Below, one piece after another: positions 55,515-62,778 of a stretch of 64,000 bases of DNA. A program made the position numbers and the translations under genes. The stretch is from JALHNI01 sp965229305 (GTDB lineage Bacteria; Acidobacteriota; Terriglobia; Bryobacterales; Bryobacteraceae), in assembly GCA_965229305.1 (NCBI GenBank), contig CBDDIZ010000022.1, forward strand, positions 62,001 to 126,000, written 5' to 3'. A model generated the notes under the pieces. That model saw only the letters and a program-made list of their open reading frames with translations, searched no databases and was not told where the DNA came from. Positions within the stretch are counted from its first letter, which is position 1; each line of letters opens with the position of its first letter.

Positions 55515-56219
55515 GTGGCACTTACTGGATCGGGCGTGCCACTGGCCGCGGGCCATATGTCGGACGAACACTTCACCGTCGACGGAACCTTGTTGGAAGC
55601 CTGGGCGAGCCAGAAGAGCTTTCAGCGCAAGGACCAGGATGGGGCGAGGCCGAAAGACGGATCCAACTTTCATGGCGAGAAGCGCAAGAACGATACGCAT
55701 GAATCCAAGACCGATCCGGAAGCCCGTCTTTACAAGAAGAGCAGCGGACAGGAAGCGAAACTGAGTTACCTCGGTCACCTCGTCATCGAGAATCGCCATG
55801 GCCTGATCCGCGAGGTGATGAGCACGCAGGCTGACGGCCACGGCGAGGCTGATGCCGCCATCTTGATGGCCGCCAAGCTCGTCCGGTCCGGCCAGCGAAT
55901 CACGCTCGGAGCTGACAAAGCTTACGACCGGAAGGACGTCGTCAAGACGCTCAGGGAACTGGGCGTGACACCACATGTGGCGCAGAACAACAAGCACCGC
56001 CGTAGCGCGATCGATGGGCGCACGACCAGACACCAGGGCTATGGAATGAGCTTGAGTAAACGCTGGCTGGTGGAGAAAGCCTTCGGCTGGATGAAGCAAA
56101 CCGGCGGAATGAAGAAGATCAAACTGCGCGGCTTGGATAAGGTCGGATGGCTGGTTACTTATACGGCCGCCGCTTACAACCTTCTCCGCATCAAGACCCT
56201 GCAGGAGAAGTGTGCCTGA
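55515..56219 (+). pseudogene. IS5-type transposase remnant, 5'-truncated
   Basis: The frame of 234 residues holds only the C-terminal part of the DDE transposase. The motifs are HFTVDGTLLEAWASQKSF (first Asp), TLGADKAYD (second Asp) and VEKAFGWMKQ (Glu). The N-terminal part with the first helix-turn-helix is missing, and the remnant begins 20 bases after the stop of the peptidase gene. No inverted repeats were found on either side. It cannot be active by itself. Confidence 0.85.
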
Positions 56220-56313
56220 ATGAGGGGCAAACGCGTCTAACCGCCGATTGGCGGCTTCGTCGAGGGCGACTTCGGGACCACGCCAAAGGCAACCTTCCGA
56301 TGCTAACTCCCCC

Positions 56314-56661
56314 TTAAATACACTGCGGATCCACGGGGAGTTTATTTTTCAACACGTTCCTAACGAGCGCATCCAGGACGAGCAGTCGGAACGGATGATA
56401 CTCCGCATAATCCTCAACACCGGGATCGGACATCACCCAATCACGCACCAAGACAACCGGATCGAGTGAGACCGATTGCGGCCCCGGAACATGACGATCT
56501 CGCGCGAACGACACCAACGCATCCGCAGCGAGCAAACGATGTTGACGCAGTAAGGGCAGTTTGTCCTGGGCGGAGTCAAACGCCGGAGCTATTAGCGCGA
56601 GGTCAGCGTGGAATGTAGGCATTGCAACGTTGGCGAACTCATTCGGGATCTGTTGCCTCAC
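56314..56661 (-). CDS. Hypothetical protein or 3' remnant of the HEPN gene
   Basis: 115 residues with a GTG start and no clear ribosome site. It is in the same frame as the last part of the HEPN gene, separated by a TAG codon near 56687, so it may be the old 3' end of that gene or an independent gene. The sequence (SLDPVVLVRDWVMSDPGVEDY) is not recognised. Confidence 0.35.
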   Translation of the reverse strand: MRQQIPNEFANVAMPTFHADLALIAPAFDSAQDKLPLLRQHRLLAADALVSFARDRHVPGPQSVSLDPVVLVRDWVMSDPGVEDYAEYHPFRLLVLDALVRNVLKNKLPVDPQCI

Positions 56662-56679
56662 GGGTTTTATGCTGCAGCG

Positions 56680-57753
56680 CTACGGTAGTGCTTGGGCCAT
56701 CGTGCTCCCTCGCAGTTTCGTGGCGGACACATTGAAGATCGCGGAGCGCGTAAATCGGAGGAGGCGCAAGGTTTGGTCTATGAACGCTGCAAGCTGGATG
56801 CAGTGGGTTTGGAACGTTCCTTGCCTGGCATTCCACGCGTCACGCGGTGCTTGATCGTCGGTCAAGAAGAGAAAGCGATGTTCAAGGTGATTACGCCAGG
56901 TCTTAAAATGCCCCCATTCACCATCGGACTGAAGGTCAGTTGCCTGCGAGTACAACGCTACGGGTGAAGGGTTCGTGCTGTGATCGTTGAGCGTAGCCCA
57001 CCGTGTACCAGCCTTTCCCTTCTTTGACGAGGGCGCCCAGAAGGTCTCAAAGTATAGCTTCTCGTGCACATCGGCAACGTCGTAAAGTTCGCAGACGCCG
57101 AGGCAGATCTTATCAAGGATGCCCAGACACAGCCGAAAGCTTGTGCGAAGCCGTTCCGTGTTGATGCTGATGTTCTGATGTTCTCTCCTTCGAAGAGCTC
57201 CGTGAATGTCACGTCTTGTTCGTGCAGTGGCCAGGATTGTTGATGTGTTGCTTCGTAGTAGAGCAGTCGCGCCGTGGCGAATTCTGCGTTGAGGCGTTTC
57301 AGAATCAGCTCCATGCGAGGAATGTGGTCGCCACTGACGGGAGTTGCAGGATTGACGACCATGAGGTCATCGCGTCGCGCTCCAGTGCACGAGCAGTACA
57401 GGCTGTGCTCCGAGAGTCCAAGCTGCTTGAGGTGAATTGTCGGTACGGGAGTGTTGAGCGGCTTCCATCGCTATCTCCTGCGTTTCGTGCTCGAGGGTAT
57501 ATCCAAGGGTGCTGAGGCGCGCGATCGTGTGATCATGCTCCGATTGAGCAGCTTCCCTCACCATTGGCGGTATCTCTGCGACGGTGGCTGCGATGGAATA
57601 CTCGTGTGCAATTTGGGCGAGGAGCTCGGGTATCGTCAGCGTCGCTGAGTTGTTCGAGGGCGCGCAAATTGATTGCACGATGGTAGCTCTGATGGCACTT
57701 TCACCTGCGCAGATAGGGAGCCGACACAAATGAACGCGTAGCACCGAATTCAC
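56680..57753 (-). pseudogene. LA2681-like HEPN-domain protein, frame-disrupted
   Basis: Three frames join into one protein. The first (57753-57367, GTG start) is helical (LTIPELLAQIAHEYSIAA). The second has SGDHIPRMELILKRLNAEF and ATARLLYYEA, which are typical of LA2681-like proteins. The third (from about 57180) has DKICLGVCELYDVADVHEK and the HEPN catalytic motif in WRNHLEHRFL (RNxxxH). The change from the second to the third frame is caused by an 8-bp tandem duplication (57167-57182); removing one copy restores the frame. The first change lies near 57450-57470. HEPN proteins of this kind are often RNases in toxin or defence systems. It follows the zinc-protein gene with no gap. Confidence 0.7.
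57167..57182. repeat. 8-bp tandem duplication inside the HEPN gene
   Basis: CTGATGTT occurs twice in direct succession (57167-57174 and 57175-57182). On the coding strand this is AACATCAG twice. With a single copy the protein would read ENISINTERLRTSF; with two copies the frame is lost. Confidence 0.9.
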
Positions 57754-58005
57754 CTACTCGTCATCGTTGGATATTGTTGGTCGGTCCTGCGCTATACCCC
57801 GCTCCAGCATCTTGTAGAACTGGTCATCAAGCTCGAACCATCCATCGTCGCCTCTCTGTGGATCGCAAGTATTTTTGTGCAGAGCGGCTATATCGCCGTC
57901 CTGTGCGATGAAGAGAACGGTCATGTGCTTGACAACTGGTTTATGGCAACGATTACAGAGAATGCGCATTTCGTTGCTTTCGGAGTCGTACCGCAGATCA
58001 ATCAT
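57754..58005 (-). CDS. Small Cys-rich probable zinc-binding protein
   Basis: 83 residues from the ATG at 58005, which has AAAGG seven bases upstream; an ATG at 58020 lacks such a site. CNRCHK near the N-terminus and HKNTCDP in the middle give a C-x2-C-H plus H/C pattern that could bind zinc. The C-terminal half is acidic (WFELDDQFYKML). The stop is directly followed by the GTG of the HEPN gene. Partner or regulator of that gene is a guess. Confidence 0.5.
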   Translation of the reverse strand: MIDLRYDSESNEMRILCNRCHKPVVKHMTVLFIAQDGDIAALHKNTCDPQRGDDGWFELDDQFYKMLERGIAQDRPTISNDDE

Positions 58006-58168
58006 GGGCGTGCCTTTCATTCTGTGAATTCTAAGCTAGTTCGGGACACCAGCATAACATCTCTGATCCTCCGAGATGTCAAATGCACGGGCTAGGCCGC
58101 ATCAAGGTGTCGTAAAGAGGCTGAACGTGAGCCAAAACGAAGGCGACACCGACGCCTTAGCGTTGGCG

Positions 58169-58933
58169 CTAGTCGGATCGTGCTTCCTTGAAGGTCACTT
58201 TGAGTTTGTCCGTTTGAAACAGCAGAACTTCTTTGACCTCGACGGCTTTGAGATCGAACAGTGCGATGGAATGTCCGTTTCCTACTCTGCTGCTGTATCT
58301 CACGCCATCAAATCCAGTTTCTTTGAACAATTCCGACAAGATCTGTGTAGGGGCGTAGTCTGGTGTGTCGTCTGCGTTAGTTACGGGTTCAGAGAAGGCA
58401 TTGTTGATGGTTCCCCAGACGTAGCGTTCAACATCTTCTGGCGTCGGTTCAGCAGAGAAGTCAAAAAGGAGTGCCTGCTCATCAAAACTGCAATCGACAA
58501 CCTTCAGCGGCTTCGTAGTGAAGAATTGACCACAAGATAGAAACGAACCTTCCCAGGATCGCATTTCTGACATCGCTGTGTCTCGGTCGTCAGAGAGATA
58601 GATGCAGGGAATGCCCTTTGGATTGGCTCGGCCTTCCTTGGCTCGATTGGCGAGTGGCTTCATTCGAGAGGGAGCGTATGGCTTTCGATCCATATTGTCA
58701 GCCTCTTGTGTGCCTGCGGCTGATCGAACAACGACGGAAAATTCGGTCTCTACACATCCAAGTTGCGCGCGCCATAGTTCCGTGCCTGTTTTAATCTTCA
58801 TCGCTCTTCGCTCGGCAGTGTTTTGGACCGCTAGTAGCAGGCGGTTATGGGCTCCACCGAAAAAATGTCTCCGCTTCTTTCTGGCATAGCGGGCGAATGA
58901 GAAGTAGTCTGTTAGGTCAGTAAACTCGGCCAT
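58169..58933 (-). CDS. RES-domain protein, probable NAD-degrading toxin
   Basis: 254 residues from the ATG at 58933; the frame is open further into the repeat array, but that is translated repeat. RES motifs are TELWRAQLG (Arg55), GRANPKGIPCIYLSDDRDTAMSE split as GRANPKGIP and YLSDDRDTAMSE (Glu123), and FDGVRYSSRVG with the Ser. RES toxins such as MbcT degrade NAD and pair with an Xre-type antitoxin; no such gene is adjacent, so this is an orphan or a stand-alone type. The N-terminal 45 residues are basic and of unknown fold. 58021-58168 downstream shows nothing else. Confidence 0.75.
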   Translation of the reverse strand: MAEFTDLTDYFSFARYARKKRRHFFGGAHNRLLLAVQNTAERRAMKIKTGTELWRAQLGCVETEFSVVVRSAAGTQEADNMDRKPYAPSRMKPLANRAKEGRANPKGIPCIYLSDDRDTAMSEMRSWEGSFLSCGQFFTTKPLKVVDCSFDEQALLFDFSAEPTPEDVERYVWGTINNAFSEPVTNADDTPDYAPTQILSELFKETGFDGVRYSSRVGNGHSIALFDLKAVEVKEVLLFQTDKLKVTFKEARSD

Positions 58934-58986
58934 CGGAGGTAGGATAGCGCGGTTGCCTTTTCCAAAATGCGAGCGGCGGCCACCAT

Positions 58987-59165
58987 AGGCCATGTCCGGT
59001 GTCCGGCATAGGCCATGTCCGGCACCAGAAAGGATAGGCCATGTCCGGCGCAGGATAGGCCATGTCCGGCGCAGGATAGGCCATGTCCGGCGCAGGATAG
59101 GCCATGTCCGGCAGGATAGGCCATGTCCGGCAGGATAGGCCATGTCCGGGATAGGCCATGTCCGG
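58987..59165. repeat. Nine-copy tandem repeat array upstream of the RES gene
   Basis: The 13-base core AGGCCATGTCCGG begins at 58987, 59010, 59036, 59057, 59078, 59099, 59118, 59137 and 59153. The period is 21 bases in the centre (the unit adds CGCAGGAT) and 19 then 16 towards the right. The core contains the near-palindrome GGCCATGTCC. There are no spacers of unique sequence, so it is not a CRISPR array. It lies 54 bases upstream of the RES start codon. Confidence 0.95.
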
Positions 59166-59171
59166 CACCAG

Positions 59172-59535
59172 GAAAGAGACGCCCATGCGGGGACCGCCGA
59201 CGCAAGCGAGGGCACCGACCGCCCCCACGGCCCACCCGCCGCCAAATGTCCACCGACCGCAACCCTAGCCCGCCATCGCCACATTCACCCGGCCACGCCT
59301 CCAGAGCCCCAGACCCCAACTCAGCCCACCGCCCGCCCCGCGACCTCCTTAACGACCTCCAACTTCGATCGCCATCTTCGCTTTCAGGTTGGGCGAGTGG
59401 GCCTTGCGCGTGCGCGGCATGGGTTCTCCTTCATTTTCCTTGCCGCTCTCCACCTAACGGAAGGCCTTAACCTTGTCCAACTTTTGGGGTCCACTTCAGG
59501 TGCCCTCGCTTGCGAGATCGCCCAACTGATCTATT
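59172..59535. other. Non-coding stretch between the repeat array and the IS21 element
   Basis: 364 bases, C-rich. Open frames here are short and have the look of chance frames (proline- and arginine-rich). I see no gene, RNA or clear signal. It may contain a decayed gene or the far upstream region of the RES gene. Confidence 0.5.
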
Positions 59536-59557
59536 TGCGTATTCCGCGCGAAGGAGA

Positions 59558-59649
59558 ACGCGGTTCCGGGATGAAGGTGAACAGGATTCCGGGATGATCC
59601 CGAACGCGATTCCTGAGTGAGGGTGAACGGGATTCCGGGGTGAAGCCGA
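59558..59649 (+). repeat. Four 23-bp tandem units at the left end of the IS21 element
   Basis: Units begin at 59558, 59581, 59604 and 59627. The shared pattern is ACGCGATTCCGGGATGAAGGTGA with changes, the core ATTCCGGG being best kept. With the terminal unit at 59536 there are five copies. They are the likely IstA binding sites. Confidence 0.85.
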
Positions 59650-59753
59650 ACACTTTTCGGCGGAGCGCGGAATGGCGTTCACCATGATCCCGGAATGATT
59701 TCCACAGGGTGGCGGCGCTGGACACCACCGCCGGCAAGCGAAGCTTCCTCAAG

Positions 59754-59758
59754 GGAGG
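59754..59758 (+). promoter_or_regulatory. Ribosome binding site that selects the TTG start of istA
   Basis: GGAGG within AAGGGAGGAT lies seven bases before the TTG at 59766, a much better start than the GTG at 59709 or the ATG at 59787. Confidence 0.7.
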
Positions 59759-59765
59759 ATCGCGA

Positions 59766-61331
59766 TTGCCGGCCAGGAGACTGTCTATGCGCAAGATCAA
59801 AGAAGTTCTACGACTGAAACACGAGTTGGGCCTGGGACAACGGCAGATCGCCAGAAGCTGTGCGATTGGGCTCGGCACCGTACACGATTACCTGGCGCGA
59901 GCCGAGCAGGCCGGACTGCGGTGGCCGCTGCCGGAAGGCTGGGACGAAGCGGAGGTGGAAGCCGCCTTGTTCGGCAGCGGGGCGGCACGCAGCCGGCCAC
60001 CGGAACACGAACTGCCGGACTTTGCCGCCCTGCATGAACAGCGGCAGCAGCACCGGCACCTCACCTTGCAGTTGCTCTGGGAGGAGTATCGCGCCGCGAA
60101 TCCGGATGGCTATCGGTACAGCCGGTTCTGCTATCTCTATCAACGCTGGCGTGGCACGCGTGACGTCGTTTTGCGCCAGGAACATAAGGCAGGCGAGAAG
60201 CTGTTCGTCGACTGGGCCGGCCCCACGATGCCCATCTACAGTCGCACCAGCGACGAGGTGAAGCAGGCGCATCTGTTCGTGGCCGTGCTGGGAGCCAGTT
60301 CCTATACTTATGCCGAAGCGACCACGGACGAACAGTTACTCAACTGGCTCAGCGTGCATATGCGGGCCTTCGAGTTCCTCGGTGGCGTGCCGCAACTGAT
60401 CGTCCCCGACAACACCAAAACCGGCGTGACGCGGGCCTGCCGTTACGATCCTGATCTCAACCCGACTTACCAGGAGATGGCGATTCATTACGGCGTGGGC
60501 GTGGTGCCGGCGCGACCGTACAAGCCACGCGACAAGGCCAAAGTAGAGAACGGCGTTCTCTTAGTGGAGCGTTGGATCATCGCTGCTCTGCGGAACCACC
60601 GTTTCTTCTCCCTCGCAGAACTGAATCAGGCGATTCGCGAGTTACTCAGTAAGCTGAACCAGCGCCCCTTCCGCAAGCGTGAGGGAACACGGGAGAGCTT
60701 ATTCAAGTCGCTCGATCAGCCGGCGCTGGCGCCGCTGCCGGCCGAGCGCTTCGATCTGAGCGAATGGTCAAAGGCACGGGTGAACATCGACTATCACGTC
60801 ACTTACGACAGCAACTTCTATAGCGTTCCGTATCATCTGGTGCAGGAAGTGGTCGAGATCCGTGCGCTGCCGACGACGATCGAGATCTTTCGAAAAGGCC
60901 AGCGAGTAGCCTCGCACCTGCGCAGCCGCGGCAAGAACCAGGCCGTTACGCAGAACGAACATCGGCCGAAAAGCCATCAGGAGTATCTGGCTTGGCCGCC
61001 TTCGCGCATCGTGAGCTGGGCCCGCACAATCGGTCCCCACACGGCACGCGTGGTGGAGAAACTGATGGCGGACAAGCCGCATCCGGAAATGGGCTATCGC
61101 GCTTGTCTGGGGGTAATGCGGTTGGCGAAGAGATACTCAAACAAGCGGCTGGAAGCCGCGAATCAGCGGGCGCTACTTACCGGCGCCTGTCGCTTCAAGA
61201 GTATCGAGTCGATCCTGAAGAACTCGCTCGATCTGCAGCCGATGGAAGCGCCGGCGGACTCGGCATCCCCGCCGCCACATGACAACATCCGCGGCGCCTC
61301 GTACTTCGATGAAGGAAGTGCCGCATGCTGA
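59766..61331 (+). CDS. istA: IS21 transposase IstA
   Basis: 521 residues. The N-terminal helix-turn-helix (LGQRQIARSCAIGLGTVHDYL) is followed by the DDE core: Asp in FVDWAGPT, Asp in LIVPDNTK, Glu in DKAKVENGVL. The C-terminal part (VNIDYHVTYDSNFYSVPY) is the usual beta-domain. It cuts and joins the ends of the element together with IstB. The frame is intact and its end overlaps istB by seven bases. Confidence 0.95.
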   Translation: MPARRLSMRKIKEVLRLKHELGLGQRQIARSCAIGLGTVHDYLARAEQAGLRWPLPEGWDEAEVEAALFGSGAARSRPPEHELPDFAALHEQRQQHRHLTLQLLWEEYRAANPDGYRYSRFCYLYQRWRGTRDVVLRQEHKAGEKLFVDWAGPTMPIYSRTSDEVKQAHLFVAVLGASSYTYAEATTDEQLLNWLSVHMRAFEFLGGVPQLIVPDNTKTGVTRACRYDPDLNPTYQEMAIHYGVGVVPARPYKPRDKAKVENGVLLVERWIIAALRNHRFFSLAELNQAIRELLSKLNQRPFRKREGTRESLFKSLDQPALAPLPAERFDLSEWSKARVNIDYHVTYDSNFYSVPYHLVQEVVEIRALPTTIEIFRKGQRVASHLRSRGKNQAVTQNEHRPKSHQEYLAWPPSRIVSWARTIGPHTARVVEKLMADKPHPEMGYRACLGVMRLAKRYSNKRLEAANQRALLTGACRFKSIESILKNSLDLQPMEAPADSASPPPHDNIRGASYFDEGSAAC

Positions 61332-62059
61332 TCGAACCGCTGATGGAAAAACTCGTCGCCCTGCGGCTCGAAGGCATGGTGAATGCCCTGAAGACCCAAC
61401 AGCAGGATCCGGCTGCGGCGGAACTGACGTTCCACGAAAGGCTCGGGATGTTAGTCGATACTCAGTGGAACTGGCGAGAAAACCAGGCGCTCAACCGCCG
61501 CTTGAAAGCGGCGAAGCTGCGCGGTAATGCTTGTCTCGAAGCAATCGACTTTCGCGCAACCCGCGGCTTGGACAAGAGCGTGATCCGCGCGCTGGCACAG
61601 GAGTCGAACTGGGTAGCCAAGCACGAGAATCTCTTCGTCCTCGGCCCGACTGGAGTGGGCAAGAGCTTTGTGGCTTGCGCGCTCGCACAGAAGGCGTGTC
61701 GCGATGGTTACTCCGTCTTCTACGCGCGTGCGCCATCGCTGTTTCGCGATCTGTCGTTAGCGCGGGCCGATGGCAGCTTGCGTCATCTGCTCGCCAAGCT
61801 CGGCCGCGTCGACGTGCTGGTGATCGATGACTGGGCGATGGCGCCGCTCACCGAAGCGGAGCGTCGGGACTTCTGGGAGATCTGCGAAGAGCGTTATCAG
61901 CGCCGCTCGACGGTACTTACTTCGCAACTGCCGATTACCCGTTGGCACGAGCAGATCGGCGATCCCACGCTCGCCGACGGTATCCTCGACCGCCTCGTGC
62001 ACAACGCGCATCGGATCGAGATGAAGGGCGACTCGATGCGCAAGCGGGGCAAATCGTAG
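61325..62059 (+). CDS. istB: IS21 helper ATPase IstB
   Basis: 244 residues, AAA+ of the DnaC/IstB type. Walker A is LGPTGVGKS, Walker B is VLVIDDWAM, and SQLPITRWHEQIGDPTLAD is the conserved sensor region. It forms the DNA-bound ring that recruits IstA to the target. Intact frame, so the element may still be mobile. Confidence 0.95.
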   Translation: MLIEPLMEKLVALRLEGMVNALKTQQQDPAAAELTFHERLGMLVDTQWNWRENQALNRRLKAAKLRGNACLEAIDFRATRGLDKSVIRALAQESNWVAKHENLFVLGPTGVGKSFVACALAQKACRDGYSVFYARAPSLFRDLSLARADGSLRHLLAKLGRVDVLVIDDWAMAPLTEAERRDFWEICEERYQRRSTVLTSQLPITRWHEQIGDPTLADGILDRLVHNAHRIEMKGDSMRKRGKS

Positions 62060-62232
62060 GTTCACGGGTCACTACGGAACTGAACGGGGAAGGAACTGCG
62101 TCCCTTTCCCCGCACCCCTTTCCCGCTGGCGACCTTGTTGCCTCCGCTGCGCTCCGGATGACTTTCCTTGACGAAGCCGAACACTTCATCGACAATCAGA
62201 AGGCCAGCGTCGCTCCGCTCCGTCGTCGGCGT

Positions 62233-62297
62233 TCGGGTTCCCCGGAATCTCGTTCACCTTCATCCCGGAATCGCGTTCAGCTTCCCCGGAATACGCA
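62233..62297 (-). repeat. Terminal repeat units at the right end of the IS21 element
   Basis: Three units read on the minus strand: 62297-62277, 62276-62254 and 62253-62233. The second is almost identical to the unit at 59558. They mirror the left-end array. Confidence 0.85.
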
Positions 62298-62778
62298 GTT
62301 TGCAAGATGGAGTGTTATCCCGTTACCCGTCATTAAGCCAGAAGAGGCGCTAGCGAGAGTTTTTCGTTGATATCGTGACTCTACGGCTGAATTCTTGTGG
62401 CTTGAATATGGTCGGGTTCGTTTCGGCGAACACGAGCGCGCCGTTCTCTCCAGTATCGCCTCCTTCGCATGGACACCTTGCCAGCTTCCGCGTGTCGATG
62501 CTGTCAAGGTGCACGAGATTGATCGGGAGCAACGGGAGCTGATCGAGCGTCTGATCCGAGCACAGGTTAGAGACTTCCTGTCCGTAAATGGTTATGAAGG
62601 GGCAATTGGTCTCGAGGATACTAGGGAGGCTGGCCCGCACGGCGTTCCCTCCAAAACGAGCTCGGCAATTCAAGGAAAGCATCCGCTTGATGGTCGGCGC
62701 AGCCAATTGGGGACGAAAAGAGCAAGCGATCTCATGTGGCCGCCTGCGAGGCGGGACAATGGAGGCGTCTAAAAAGAG
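62298..62778 (+). other. Region right of the IS21 element; possible truncated gene fragment
   Basis: 481 bases. On the plus strand a frame from about 62383 reads as plausible protein (LIERLIRAQVRDFLSVNGYEG) up to about 62620 and then seems to continue in another frame (KESIRLMVGAANWGRKEQA) to about 62770. It has no usual start and no family match. It may be the interior of a gene cut off by the IS and frameshifted. The opposite-strand frame 62350-62706 is weaker. Confidence 0.3.

Larger units (their letters stand above)
59536..62297 (+). mobile_element. IS21-family insertion sequence, complete
   Basis: 2762 bases bounded by TGCGTATTCCG at the left end and its inverted copy CGGAATACGCA at the right. 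It holds istA and istB in the normal order with a short overlap. Both ends carry further copies of a 21-23-base unit, as expected for IS21 transposase binding sites. No target duplication was seen: the flanks are CTATT on the left and GTTTG on the right. Confidence 0.9.

Noticed and set aside
58987..59165. CRISPR array
   Set aside because: The repeat core is only 13 bases, the intervening bases are themselves repeated, there are no unique spacers, and no cas gene is present.
59536..62303. TTTGC as target duplication of the IS21 element
   Set aside because: TTTGC occurs at both borders, but on the left it overlaps the terminal repeat itself, so it would not lie symmetrically outside the element.
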